Positions 29,216 to 38,966 of a stretch of 64,000 bases of DNA are shown here, one piece after another. A model generated the notes under the pieces. It was not told the origin of the DNA. It did not search any database and saw only the letters and a program-made list of their open reading frames with translations. This DNA is from an uncultured Clostridium sp. (GTDB lineage: Bacteria; Bacillota; Clostridia; Clostridiales; Clostridiaceae): contig CAKVEW010000001.1 of the NCBI GenBank assembly GCA_934746015.1, positions 265,924-329,923 on the forward strand, given 5' to 3'. The position numbers and the translations under genes are program-made. Position 1 is the stretch's first letter. The number at the start of each line of letters is the position of its first letter.

Positions 29216-30271
29216 CTATTTATACTCTAAAATTATTTTTATTATATCTTCTCCATACTTTTCAACTTTAACATTACCGAAGCCTGAAACTCTTTTTAAT
29301 TCATTATTATTTGTAGGCATCTTATTAATTAACTCCATCATCTGCTTATCATTAAAAATAAAATAAGGCTTATTCCCCTCTTCTTTACTCTTTTTGAGTC
29401 TAAATGACTTTAAGCTTTTAATTATCTCTTCATTTATATTAGTGTTATTTATAGAACTTATATTACTAACTTCAGTTCTTATTTCTTCACTTTTCTTAGT
29501 ATTAATATAAGTACTAAATTCCTCTAATAATCTTTCATATTTATTAACATAACTCATTTTGTCGATCTTATGCCAACTTAGTATTTTATCTGCCTTACTC
29601 TTTAAATCTTCATCATTTAAAGCTATAGAGTTACTCTTTAAATTAGTTTCCTTAATAAAATCAATTAATTGATCAGCTTTTATAACTTTATCTTTAATTT
29701 CCTTTTTGGAAAACTTATAATTTAAATAAGTTTTAGGATTTGCTAAAACAACTATGGACTTATAGTTATCATCAAAGACTTTTTCAAATAATTTCTTCAT
29801 AATTATATTACTTTTACTTTCTTTTGCTAACTTCTTTAATACTTCTAAATGCCTTTGATTTTGAGTTATTGGAGAATAAATCCCTTCTTTTATATATCTA
29901 GTATTCATTTTATATGTTCTAATAAAATTCCCATTAGAATCTATCTCTATATTTCCAATTAAATTCTTGCACTCAATTATAAAGGTAACTTTCCTAGTTA
30001 TTACTATATAATCAATTTGAGCTGTTAATCCATCTATTTCTAAATTAATATCATGAAGAACATACATTGGAATATTACTATTCTTAAGTTCAAAGGCTAT
30101 ATTTTTTTCCCCAATTTCCCCTAAAGTAGCTATCTTTATTTCTTTCTCAATTTTATTTTTTTATTCTCCATCAGCCCTATTATAAAGCTCATTAAGTTTT
30201 AATATATAGTATCTTAATTCGCTTTCTTCCTTTAAAAATATAGGCTTTTCTAATTTGTTGAATAAAGCCAT
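29216..30271 (-). pseudogene. NERD-HRDC nuclease-related gene interrupted by an in-frame stop
   Basis: A ribosome site GGGAGG and ATG at 30271 begin MALFNKLEKPIFLKEESELR, the usual N-terminus of clostridial NERD proteins. After 36 codons TAA (30161-30163) interrupts the frame, which then continues in the same phase through ATLGEIGEKNIAFELK and the intact-looking rest. The NERD core (AQIDYIVITRKVTFIIECKN, nuclease-type D and ExK) and a C-terminal HRDC-like domain follow, ending at 29216. Restart at the ATG at 30067 would give 283 residues lacking the first NERD helix and its glutamate. A single nonsense mutation is the simplest explanation; a sequencing error or read-through are alternatives. 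Confidence 0.75.
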
Positions 30272-30283
30272 ATTATACCTCCC

Positions 30284-30323
30284 ATAAAAAAACTTCAAAA
30301 GTAATTAACCTTTGAAGTTTTTA
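30284..30323. terminator. Terminator after the polysaccharide locus (after the LCP gene)
   Basis: Arms AAAAACTTCAAA / TTTGAAGTTTTT with a short A+T-rich loop. On the minus strand it lies 22 bp after the LCP stop codon and ends in a T-run. It also separates the locus from the NERD gene. Confidence 0.85.
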
Positions 30324-30344
30324 ATATAATTATTATGAACATTT

Positions 30345-31277
30345 TTATTTATCATTAAATATATAATCTTTCATTGAAGCCTTAACATTCTGAATATCAA
30401 AAGTTAAAAAATAAGTTCCATTTATCATTTGCCCTTCAGCCTGTTCATCTCTTGGAAATCTATCCTGCTCTAAGCCCTTCATTGCAAGTCCACTAAATTC
30501 AGTACCTAATCCTAATAAAGCACTTTTAGACATATTAGTTTGAATATATGGTAAAAACTCATTAACTAATTGTGGATATTCAGTTAAAGATGTATTTTTC
30601 AACTTATTAAATATTGCATTTATAACTGTTCTTTGTCTTTCAGTTCTCTTATAATCTCCACCAGTTGCATATCTAATTCTAGAATAGGCTAAAGCTTGAT
30701 TACCATTTAATAAGTGTTCCCCTGGGGATGATATTCCTGAAATATGAGAAACTTCCTCATCAGTTATATCAATATTAACTCCACCTATTTTATCAATTAT
30801 ATTTACTAGAGAATTAAAATTAACTACCATAACTTCACTTATGTTTAAATCAAAGTTTTCATTTAAGGTTTTTAATGCTAATTCTGCTCCACCAAAGGCA
30901 TAGGCATGATTTATCTTATCCCTTCCATGTCCATCTATATTAACATAAGAATCTCTCATTATAGATGAAAGTTTTATCTTATTATGAACACTATCTAAAG
31001 TAAGAATCATAATAGAATCGGATCTTCCTACTAAGTCATCATCTCTTGAATCTATACCAAGTAAAGCTATATTCTTTATTTCCTTAAATTCTTCTTTTGT
31101 TTCAGTATTTATTCCAATATTATCAGTATTAACTTCTATACTTTCTACTTTATCAAGGGTTTTATTTATATAAATATACCCTCCAGCAATTACTGCAAGT
31201 ATAATACCTAAAATAATACTTATAGATAATATTATTATTTTTTTCTTTTTTGATTTATTCTTTTTATAACTATTCAT
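30345..31277 (-). CDS. LytR-CpsA-Psr (LCP) family wall-polymer ligase
   Basis: 310 residues. Short cytosolic lysine-rich N-terminus (MNSYKKNKSKKKK), one membrane helix (about 14-37), then the extracellular LCP domain. Conserved pieces are NIALLGIDSRDDDLVGRSDSIM, LSSIMRDSYVNIDGHGRDKINHAYAFGG (in parts), VNFNSLVNIIDKIGGVNIDI and LLNGNQALAYSRIRYATGGDYKRTERQR. The arginines and aspartates bind the pyrophosphate of the lipid-linked polymer. The family moves finished glycopolymers from undecaprenol to peptidoglycan. Last gene of the Wzx/Wzy locus, so it probably attaches this polymer to the wall. Confidence 0.92.
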   Translation of the reverse strand: MNSYKKNKSKKKKIIILSISIILGIILAVIAGGYIYINKTLDKVESIEVNTDNIGINTETKEEFKEIKNIALLGIDSRDDDLVGRSDSIMILTLDSVHNKIKLSSIMRDSYVNIDGHGRDKINHAYAFGGAELALKTLNENFDLNISEVMVVNFNSLVNIIDKIGGVNIDITDEEVSHISGISSPGEHLLNGNQALAYSRIRYATGGDYKRTERQRTVINAIFNKLKNTSLTEYPQLVNEFLPYIQTNMSKSALLGLGTEFSGLAMKGLEQDRFPRDEQAEGQMINGTYFLTFDIQNVKASMKDYIFNDK

Positions 31278-31506
31278 AAGTTAACTCCATACCAATTCAA
31301 TTTTTTATTTTACCTTGTAGTAATTAACATAACAATCCATAAAGTTTTAAAGTAGTTATTCTATAGATCCATATAGTTTAATAATTTCTTTATAAACTAT
31401 TGCGTAAATTAATCAATATAATTATTACAATAATTCTACTACTATATACCTATTTTAGATTTTGAAAATACTTAATTCTTAAATTATTAATTTGGTTATA
31501 AAAAAC

Positions 31507-32202
31507 TTATGAATTTCTTTGCTTACGATATTCAACTATTCTATTATAGTCTTCAATAAAATCTATCTCTGACCAAAACATATTGCTTACATCTTTTACA
31601 TTAATCTCAAATTCATCTATGAAAGAATACAAAACATTTTCCCACCATAAATTATGCTGTTGTCTTTCAATAAAAATTTCTAATCTTCCTAAAAATTTAT
31701 TCAGAAAATCTTGTCTAATTTTAGCAATACCAACATATTCTCCAGTAAAATCATCAAGTTCTTTTCCATGATTTGTAAGTATTGATCCTTCACATTTAAA
31801 TAGATAATCCATTCCCCTACTAGTATCCATTAGCATAACCTGTTCTTGGTTATCTTCTAGAACAACATCCAAAATATCTTGTTCCCAAAAAACATCAGCA
31901 TTTGCAATAATAACATCATCATTACATAATTCTTTTTTTGCAAACCATAATGATGCAATACTGTTAGTAATATCATAAAAAGGATTATAAAAATATTTAA
32001 CATTTAATCCTTGTAAAGAATTAACAATCATCTCCTTTTTATATCCTATAGCAACTATTACTTCTATATTGTTTTTTAATAATAATTCTACAGTGTACCT
32101 AATCAACGGTATCCCACCTATATCTAATGTTGATTTTGGACTTTCTCCTATATATCTACTGATCCTTGTACCACGTCCCCCAGCAAGTAAAATAGCCTTC
32201 AT
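31507..32202 (-). CDS. LicC/PntC-like cytidylyltransferase
   Basis: 231 residues, single nucleotidyltransferase domain. The nucleotide loop is MKAILLAGGRGTRISRYIG and the lysine in SPKSTLDIGG follows. NPFYDITNSIASLWFAKKEL and GEYVGIAKIRQDF are hallmarks of the phosphocholine/aminoethylphosphonate cytidylyltransferase branch; a metal aspartate is in IANADVFW. It should activate a small phosphorylated (or phosphonate) amine with CTP. Upstream neighbours (GNAT, class V aminotransferase, LicD) complete a decoration cassette. A hexose-1-phosphate substrate is less likely given these motifs. Confidence 0.75.
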   Translation of the reverse strand: MKAILLAGGRGTRISRYIGESPKSTLDIGGIPLIRYTVELLLKNNIEVIVAIGYKKEMIVNSLQGLNVKYFYNPFYDITNSIASLWFAKKELCNDDVIIANADVFWEQDILDVVLEDNQEQVMLMDTSRGMDYLFKCEGSILTNHGKELDDFTGEYVGIAKIRQDFLNKFLGRLEIFIERQQHNLWWENVLYSFIDEFEINVKDVSNMFWSEIDFIEDYNRIVEYRKQRNS

Positions 32203-32249
32203 TTAAATATCCTCCAATTTAGGTTTATTCTTAAAATAAAATCTTTTTA

Positions 32250-33041
32250 TTAATTTTTTAATGTTAATTTCCCATAACTTGAATGTATCTTAGCACCTAA
32301 ATTTAAATACATCTTAAGAACATTCTCTTCGTGACAAAATAAAACAGCTTCTCTTCCCTCTTCGATAAGTATATTAGAAAGATAAGTATGTAATAATCGT
32401 GCATATCCTCTGCCTCTATATCCTTCAGAAACAATTAATCCCCCCATAACAGCTATTCCTTCAGCTTCTGCATAAGTAGCGTAATGTGCAATTATATTTC
32501 CATTATCTTTAATAATGTAATTTCTTCCTGTTCTATCTTCATATCTATTTATAAATTGATTCATTAAATCTATAGGATTATAATGACCTCCTATTCCTTT
32601 ATCAGTACAGACAAGTTTTGCGCTTTCCTCTAAATCTTCTTTCTCCGCTAATTTAGGATATATATTACTTTTAGTTATTTTTACATACGGTTGCGTTAAA
32701 ACAACTCCATAAGTATCTTCATATAATTCATTTGTTCTACTATACAATTTTTCAATTATATCCTTTTTCCCTGAAACCATCGCAGGTTTATACTCTAAAA
32801 TAAGTGATATAATATCTGTATAGTCCTGCTCACCTTCTACAACATAAATCTGAAAACTATTATAATATTTTAGAACTATCTTTTTTATTTTGTTATTGTC
32901 TCTACATATCCAAACTTTCATAAAGTCCTTATTTAATCCATATGTTAATATATCTATATACATATAAACATTATTTAAAATATCCTTTTTCAGTTCTTTA
33001 ATAATATCAATCTTATCAGATTCTGAAGCTATATTTATCAT
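32250..33041 (-). CDS. GNAT-family N-acetyltransferase
   Basis: 263 residues. The acetyl-CoA loop GLIVSEGYRGRGYARLLHTYL is near residues 208-228 in a C-terminal GNAT fold, ending MYLNLGAKIHSSYGKLTL. The N-terminal half (MINIASESDKIDIIKEL, FMKVWICRDNNKIKKIVL) is a second, degenerate GNAT-like half. Its ATG overlaps the aminotransferase stop by 4 bp, so translation is coupled and the two probably act on the same small amine. Whether it acetylates the sugar, the amine product or something else cannot be told. Confidence 0.8.
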   Translation of the reverse strand: MINIASESDKIDIIKELKKDILNNVYMYIDILTYGLNKDFMKVWICRDNNKIKKIVLKYYNSFQIYVVEGEQDYTDIISLILEYKPAMVSGKKDIIEKLYSRTNELYEDTYGVVLTQPYVKITKSNIYPKLAEKEDLEESAKLVCTDKGIGGHYNPIDLMNQFINRYEDRTGRNYIIKDNGNIIAHYATYAEAEGIAVMGGLIVSEGYRGRGYARLLHTYLSNILIEEGREAVLFCHEENVLKMYLNLGAKIHSSYGKLTLKN

Positions 33042-34105
33042 AAAATCCCCTTCTCACTCATATCCCTTAATGCATTAATTAAAGTTTCATTGTCAAATGT
33101 TTTAATATTACCAATATGCCCTACCCTAAATAATTTTTTACTTAAATCTCCTCCATTTGGACATATAAAAATATCATAATTGTCTTTTAAATATTCAAAA
33201 ATTTCATTAGCTGCCATTTTACCTTTAGGTCTTAACGGTGTGAGTGCATTAGACATAGAAGATGATACTATCTCTAATGGTAGTCCACTTATTTTATTTC
33301 TAAAGTCATCTGCTATATATGCTACTTCAGAAATAACCTTTTCTATACCAACCTCATTAATTTTCTTTAATCTTTTGTTTAATTGAATTAATGTACTCAC
33401 TGCTGGTGTAAATGGTGTTTGTCCCCTTTTGCCATCTTCCAAATAATTTTTAAAGCCAAAATAAACGCTCTTTACTCTATTATCTAATGCCCTTTTTTGT
33501 GCTTTATCATCTATTATTATAAATGCTAATCCTGGTGGAAGTGCTAATGCTTTTTGTGAACTAATTATAACTGCATTAACACCTTGCATATCAAATTTAT
33601 CTGCTAAAAATGAACTTATTGCATCTACTACTAAAAAAAGATTATTTCTTTTACAAAAGTCCTTAACTAAATCCATGTCATATAGAACTCCTGTTGATGT
33701 TTCATGTACATTGATTAGGAATCCTGTAAACCCCTTATTTTCATATGGATCTAGCTTTTCTTTAGTTAATATTTCACCATAATTAAGATTTATTTCTTTT
33801 GAGTTAATTTCATGTATATCACAAATTTCTTTAAATCTTTTTCCAAAGCTTCCGCCATTCACTACTAAAACTTTATCATTTTTAGTAAAGAAATTCATTA
33901 CCGATGCTTCCATAGCTGCTGTACCGGAAGCAGTTAAAAATATTACTCTTGAATCACTGGATGCATTAACAAACTTTTTTAATAACTTCTCATTTTCTAA
34001 CATTATTTCAGAAAATTCATTAGTTCTAAAATAAGGTATTTGCTGACTACCTATATCTAATATTTCTTTCTCCATAAGTACTGGACCTACTGCAAAATTT
34101 AACAT
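33038..34105 (-). CDS. Class V aminotransferase, 2-aminoethylphosphonate transaminase-like
   Basis: 355 residues from the ATG at 34105 (AGGAG 7 nt upstream), giving MLNFAVGPVLMEKEILDIGS. Key parts: FLTASGTAAMEASVMNF (cofactor phosphate), NVHETSTGVLYD, LFLVVDAISSFLAD with the aspartate that contacts the PLP nitrogen, and ISSQKALALPPGLAF with the Schiff-base lysine. It is closest in pattern to PhnW-type and alanine-glyoxylate transaminases. Beside LicC- and LicD-like genes it could make the amine (for example aminoethylphosphonate) that is then activated. No PEP mutase or phosphonopyruvate decarboxylase is in the window, so the precursor is uncertain. Confidence 0.8.
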   Translation of the reverse strand: MLNFAVGPVLMEKEILDIGSQQIPYFRTNEFSEIMLENEKLLKKFVNASSDSRVIFLTASGTAAMEASVMNFFTKNDKVLVVNGGSFGKRFKEICDIHEINSKEINLNYGEILTKEKLDPYENKGFTGFLINVHETSTGVLYDMDLVKDFCKRNNLFLVVDAISSFLADKFDMQGVNAVIISSQKALALPPGLAFIIIDDKAQKRALDNRVKSVYFGFKNYLEDGKRGQTPFTPAVSTLIQLNKRLKKINEVGIEKVISEVAYIADDFRNKISGLPLEIVSSSMSNALTPLRPKGKMAANEIFEYLKDNYDIFICPNGGDLSKKLFRVGHIGNIKTFDNETLINALRDMSEKGIL

Positions 34106-34177
34106 TATCATTCTCCTAACTCTCAATTAATTAGATTACACTATATAAAATAATTATTATATTAACTTCAAATTACT

Positions 34178-34972
34178 TTATTTCTTATATGCTTTATATT
34201 TGTGATGAGTAACTTGCTTTTCTTTTGGTGGCATTTTCATATAATCTCCATAAATACTTAATAACCATTCATCATAAAACTTACTTACATTAAATTTTTC
34301 ATTTTCAAAAGCATATTCAATATACTCTTCTAAATATTTTCTAGGTATGGGTTTATTAGCCATAAGGCCTGTTGAAATATTACAACAATAATCTTGATTT
34401 TCAAAAGAGTATGTCTTCGAGTTATCAATCATCTTAGCATTGATTGTTTTTAAAGGTAGCCATAATAAAAGTATTTTCCCTAATAATAAAAATATATTTT
34501 TAAATATGCTTCTACTATAGCTTAACTTAACATTTTTAAAATTAGCTAGATTTCTATACAAATTTTGTTTTTTCATTACTTCTTTATTATCGTCAATTGG
34601 TAGTCCATCTATTGGAAAAATATCTATATTAATACCCATATCATATTTTATATTGCTGTCTTCAATAAGTATGGACTTATCATATGACACTTTTGCAAAA
34701 GTATATAAATAATTTGAATCTATTTCTGCTGCATGTACAGAATAATCCTTTAAATATCCATTAAAGTTTCTAATAAACTTATCATAGTCAGGTCTAGGCA
34801 TTACAATATCAATATCATCATCCCACGGTATATACCCCTTATGCCTTATTGAACCTATTAATGTACCATATGCAAGGGAATACCTAATATTATTACCATT
34901 GCAGTATTTTACTACATTTCTTAATATTTCAAGCTGTATAGCTTTTATTTCATCAATATTCAGTTCTGTCAA
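34178..34972 (-). CDS. LicD-family phosphotransferase
   Basis: 264 residues from the TTG at 34972 (GGGAG 8 nt upstream; a TTG at 34987 has no site). The LicD core SLAYGTLIGSIRHKGYIPWDDDIDIVMPRPDYD has the GSxRHxGxIPWDDDxDI signature with the metal aspartates. A C-terminal region ends DYMKMPPKEKQVTHHKYK. The family transfers phosphocholine or a related phospho-amine from CDP-linked donors to surface sugars. It sits between Wzx and the aminotransferase and is the likely final step of the decoration cassette. Acts in the cytosol or at the membrane face. Confidence 0.9.
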   Translation of the reverse strand: MTELNIDEIKAIQLEILRNVVKYCNGNNIRYSLAYGTLIGSIRHKGYIPWDDDIDIVMPRPDYDKFIRNFNGYLKDYSVHAAEIDSNYLYTFAKVSYDKSILIEDSNIKYDMGINIDIFPIDGLPIDDNKEVMKKQNLYRNLANFKNVKLSYSRSIFKNIFLLLGKILLLWLPLKTINAKMIDNSKTYSFENQDYCCNISTGLMANKPIPRKYLEEYIEYAFENEKFNVSKFYDEWLLSIYGDYMKMPPKEKQVTHHKYKAYKK

Positions 34973-35030
34973 AATCCCATCTCCCAATTTTTATTTCTAT
35001 TATATAAAACTTCTTTAACCCAGAAAAATC

Positions 35031-36317
35031 TTATATATTTTCCTTAACTTTGTTATGCCTAATAAATTTAAAACTATTTTTATTAGTAAATTCATCAAAA
35101 AATATATAACAATACCTAGCTCTTAACACTAACATTAACAATTCAGTAATGCATCGTAAAATTGCAATATTAATCAATGTAAATCTATTTATTAACATAA
35201 GAATAAAAAGCCCTAAAATTTGAACAACAGCCGTTATTGTTGTTGTAATTGTTGTTTCCTTTGCTTTCCCGATTGCCCCAAGGGTTGGCCATCCTAAAAC
35301 CATTCCCGGAAATGATATAAATAATACTGGTATCAAGTAACGTATTACTGTTGCAGAATATAAATATTGTTCTCCACTTATAATCAAGACTATATATTTT
35401 GCAGTTACAAAGAATATTATGCATCCTACTAATACAATTGGCATAAAAATATATATAATTTTTTTTATTAATAAAAGAGATTTTTCTCTCACCATTTGTG
35501 GATATATTCCATTAACAATTGGTGAATACATAGTATTCACAGCAGAAATCAATTGAAGAGAAACACTCCAATAAGCTACTTGAGTACTATCCATTACAAC
35601 TCCTATTAACAATGTATTTAGTGCTCCAAAAGCTGTTGTTGCAATATTAGATAAGAAGTATACAGATGATTCTTTAATCATTTGAATACTTTTCTTTATT
35701 GCTATTATTTTTATCTTAATTCCATATTTAGCTACTTCTTTCCACGTAAATATTATTGCAATAATGGAACTTAAAATATCAAGGACTGGTATCCATAATA
35801 TATCCATATCTGACTTCACTAAAACTAGTGTAAGGCCAGTAGATATTAATTTCATTATTACAAAGGAAATAGTAATTACATGCATCTTTTCAATTCCACG
35901 AAATAAAAAATCCATCAAAAAACTAGATAAAGCTACAACTATAAATGAAAGCAAAGTATATATAATATTTTCTCTTAATAATTGAATCATACTGCAAAAT
36001 ATTAATGTAATAATTAAGCTTGCACCAGATAATAATAGCTTTGCTAAAATTGTTTGACCAGCAATAACACCTATTTTCTCCTTATCATTATTTGCTTCTA
36101 CTATATCCTTAACTGATGATAAAATAAATCCAAAATCAATTACTAGTTGGATATATACCATATATGATTTAACAAAAGTAACTGCCCCATAACTTTCTAC
36201 TGATAAAACTCTCGTTAAATATGGTAGAGTTATTAATGGAAATATAATTTTTGCTGCAGTCATTAAATAAAGCATGACTGTGTTCTTTATAACCCGACTA
36301 TTAATTATACTTTTCAT
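35031..36317 (-). CDS. wzx: Wzx flippase (polysaccharide biosynthesis protein, MATE/MVF type)
   Basis: 428 residues with about 12 hydrophobic segments from MLYLMTAAKIIFPLITLPYL to the C-terminus. The N-terminal TRVLSVESYGAVTFVKSYMVYIQLVIDFGF matches the family's first helices. It should flip the undecaprenyl-linked repeat unit to the outside. GGAG lies upstream of the ATG with an 11-nt gap. Together with the Wzy at 36534-37850, the Wzz-like protein and LCP it defines a Wzx/Wzy-dependent pathway. Confidence 0.9.
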   Translation of the reverse strand: MKSIINSRVIKNTVMLYLMTAAKIIFPLITLPYLTRVLSVESYGAVTFVKSYMVYIQLVIDFGFILSSVKDIVEANNDKEKIGVIAGQTILAKLLLSGASLIITLIFCSMIQLLRENIIYTLLSFIVVALSSFLMDFLFRGIEKMHVITISFVIMKLISTGLTLVLVKSDMDILWIPVLDILSSIIAIIFTWKEVAKYGIKIKIIAIKKSIQMIKESSVYFLSNIATTAFGALNTLLIGVVMDSTQVAYWSVSLQLISAVNTMYSPIVNGIYPQMVREKSLLLIKKIIYIFMPIVLVGCIIFFVTAKYIVLIISGEQYLYSATVIRYLIPVLFISFPGMVLGWPTLGAIGKAKETTITTTITAVVQILGLFILMLINRFTLINIAILRCITELLMLVLRARYCYIFFDEFTNKNSFKFIRHNKVKENI

Positions 36318-36533
36318 AACCGCTATATCTCCTATTATTTAATTCTAAGCTTTTATTAATAATCAATAATATTATTAATAATACTTTTTTAATTATAAAT
36401 CATTATTATTTTCTACATAAATATATTTTGTACTATTAACACTCTATGTAGTTATTATTTTCTATACCATTAATTTTTAAAATTAAAACATCATCTGCAT
36501 ATACATAGCATATTAAAACAAAGTATATTTTTA

Positions 36534-37850
36534 TTAATAATCATCAGTCACTTCATTGTTATTAGCAAATAATGCTATAAAAAACCATTGTACAACCCCT
36601 AAACTATTTGCTGAAAAAAATGTCATCTCTCCAAATGATATTAATATTATTGATATCATAAAGATTAACTTATATGAAAACTCCTTTGTATAATTATCTT
36701 TTTTAGCATAATAGAATAAATATAATACCAACACTCCAAATATTATCATACCTATTATTCCTGTCTCAGATAATATGGCTAAAACTATATTTCCCCTTTC
36801 AACAGGATATGATAGTTTTAATTCAAAACTCTGCAATCTACCATTAGCACCATCTACACCAAATCCAACTCCCAATAATTTGTTTGAATAAAAATCATTC
36901 TTAAATTTATCAATTTGCCCTTCTCTACTATATAGAATTGCATCTGTTGTTTGCCCTTTCAATAATTTGGCAGCAAATAAATTTTTAAAATTATTTTTGT
37001 AAATTAGTGCTGATATCATCAGTATACTTACTATTAAACATCCTAATCCTAAATTTTTAAATAAAACTCTACTATTATACTGAAATGTTATAGGTTTTAA
37101 AATTAAAAAATAATACAATAAAATCAACAATAATGTTATTATACTAGTTCTAGAGTTACTCATAAAAATCTCAATGATTGAAATAATTGCAAATACTATA
37201 TTATATTTGCTAATATCTTTTATATTAGAATATAAAAATATTGAGCAACCTAAAACCATCACAATTCCAAAGCCATTAGGATTTGTAAATATTCCATTTA
37301 AAGCAACTTTATTTGTACTATAACCTTGTGGAAAAAACATTAATATTAAATTTATAATAGCAATAACTTTAAAATATATATTTATCCAATATGCTAAATT
37401 CTTTTTTCTATTTATTCTTACAGAAGTAAATATCGCTAAAAACCCACTTGAAAAATATATTGCTTTAAATATAGAAACTAATGGTAACCAACTTACAAAA
37501 ATTGAACTTAATATTATATAAATACAAAATATGATTATAATTAGTGCTACTTTATTTCTTTTAAAATTATTAAGTATTTGTTTATTCAATAAGATATTTA
37601 TTATTAAAAATAAATTTAATAGAGTTCTCAATCCACCTATATTACTGCTAAATATACTTGTATTTAACTGTGATATTAGAAATGAATACATAATAGCTTT
37701 TAAACTTCGCTCTATATTTCTTTTCCCATAAAAAAAAAGTATAATAATAGATAATATAGATGTAATTCTATTTAAATTTAAAATCAATATAAATATTATA
37801 AATAATACCTCATTTTTCATTGCACTACTTTTATATATATATCTATTCAT
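36534..37850 (-). CDS. wzy: Wzy-type oligosaccharide-repeat polymerase
   Basis: 438 residues from the ATG at 37850, 1 nt after the upstream glycosyltransferase stop (TAATATG). At least ten hydrophobic segments. A large loop holds NSRTS and, near residues 320-360, YSREGQIDKFKNDFYSNKLLGVGFG, resembling the periplasmic/extracytoplasmic loop of O-antigen polymerases. Sequence is poorly conserved, as usual for Wzy, so assignment rests on topology, this loop and context. It would polymerise flipped repeat units. Very A+T-rich, even compared with its neighbours. Confidence 0.75.
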   Translation of the reverse strand: MNRYIYKSSAMKNEVLFIIFILILNLNRITSILSIIILFFYGKRNIERSLKAIMYSFLISQLNTSIFSSNIGGLRTLLNLFLIINILLNKQILNNFKRNKVALIIIIFCIYIILSSIFVSWLPLVSIFKAIYFSSGFLAIFTSVRINRKKNLAYWINIYFKVIAIINLILMFFPQGYSTNKVALNGIFTNPNGFGIVMVLGCSIFLYSNIKDISKYNIVFAIISIIEIFMSNSRTSIITLLLILLYYFLILKPITFQYNSRVLFKNLGLGCLIVSILMISALIYKNNFKNLFAAKLLKGQTTDAILYSREGQIDKFKNDFYSNKLLGVGFGVDGANGRLQSFELKLSYPVERGNIVLAILSETGIIGMIIFGVLVLYLFYYAKKDNYTKEFSYKLIFMISIILISFGEMTFFSANSLGVVQWFFIALFANNNEVTDDY

Positions 37851-37851
37851 A

Positions 37852-38964
37852 TTACCAATTCTCACATTCGCTAATAATTCTAATAAATTCATCCCAAGAA
37901 TTCCCTTTATTATTTATAAAATATTTGTACTTTTTTTCATTGTTTAATTGTTCTAATATAATTTGTGACCATTCTTTTTCATTATTAAATTGAACAAATT
38001 TTACACCATCATATCCATCTAATGCTTCTCTTGAGTATTCAAAATCTGAAACAATAATTGGTTTTCCATATTGAGCAGCCTCTATTAGAGGTAATCCTAT
38101 CGTCTCTACATAACTTGGGAAAACTACTATGCTACATTTTTGATAATATTCCATAACTTCTTCATACGATAAAACCCCTAAAAATATGACATTACTCTCT
38201 ATATTATATTTTTTTATTAATTTACATAAGTATTTACTATTATTCTTCTCTAAAGTCAAATATAATTTAATATCTTTTAAATTTCTTTCTTGCTTTATAT
38301 TTTTTATAGACTTAAATAAAACTTCATGATTTTTATAAATTTCACTACTTGCTGGATAAAACAAACTTATTGTATCTTTTTCTATATATTTATTAGTACT
38401 CACTTCATTAAAATTTGGTTTTATAACAAAAATATTTCTTTTATTAATTTTATGTTGATGACTAACTTTTTGTTTCATCCATTCACATTGTACTACTAGA
38501 TATTTATTTCTGATAGTTTTATCTATAAGCAATTTATATATATATCTATAAAACCAATATTTTCTTTCTCTCTTAATAAAAGGGTTCCATTTTATATCTT
38601 CATAATAAGGTAAAGATTGATGTAAATATACTATTTGGTTTATATCACTAAATGACCCTACGCCTGTATTTTGCAAAGATATTACTAAATTGGGAATTAT
38701 ATATTTTTTTTCACTCCACTTTCTTAGTCCAATAGTATCCCAATATATTCTATCTTTCCATTTTTTTGCCTTAATATCAGTTATAATCTTAATATTATTA
38801 CATTCAAACTCCTTTAAGTCTGCTGTACAAAAAATATAAAAATTATAATCATGACTGCATTTTTGAGCAACATTAACTATAAATTGTTTTAATATGGTTA
38901 ATGCTCCTCCATTTATAGCTGCTGGATTATTTACAAATATAACTTTTTTCTCTGTTAATTTCAT
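37852..38964 (-). CDS. GT4-family glycosyltransferase
   Basis: 370 residues from the ATG at 38964 (GGAG inside the end of capG, 9 nt away). Retaining GT-B pattern: N-terminal donor-side NNPAAINGGALTILKQFI, then SLFYPASSEIYKNHEVL, NVIFLGVLSYEEVMEYYQKC and the C-terminal EX7E-type VVFPSYVETIGLPLIEAAQYGKP. It adds one sugar of the repeat unit on the cytosolic face. Donor and linkage are unknown; a sugar made by the neighbouring CapEFG or Pgl-like enzymes, or a common NDP-hexose, is plausible. Confidence 0.85.
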   Translation of the reverse strand: MKLTEKKVIFVNNPAAINGGALTILKQFIVNVAQKCSHDYNFYIFCTADLKEFECNNIKIITDIKAKKWKDRIYWDTIGLRKWSEKKYIIPNLVISLQNTGVGSFSDINQIVYLHQSLPYYEDIKWNPFIKRERKYWFYRYIYKLLIDKTIRNKYLVVQCEWMKQKVSHQHKINKRNIFVIKPNFNEVSTNKYIEKDTISLFYPASSEIYKNHEVLFKSIKNIKQERNLKDIKLYLTLEKNNSKYLCKLIKKYNIESNVIFLGVLSYEEVMEYYQKCSIVVFPSYVETIGLPLIEAAQYGKPIIVSDFEYSREALDGYDGVKFVQFNNEKEWSQIILEQLNNEKKYKYFINNKGNSWDEFIRIISECENW

Positions 38965-38966
38965 AA

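Noticed and set aside
32250..33041. The GNAT gene as a drug-resistance acetyltransferase
   Set aside because: It overlaps the aminotransferase gene within a glycan-decoration operon and lacks aminoglycoside-specific features; a biosynthetic role is more likely.
35185..35424. Open frame inside wzx on the minus strand
   Set aside because: Low-complexity out-of-frame translation (poly-Asn) of a recognised flippase gene.
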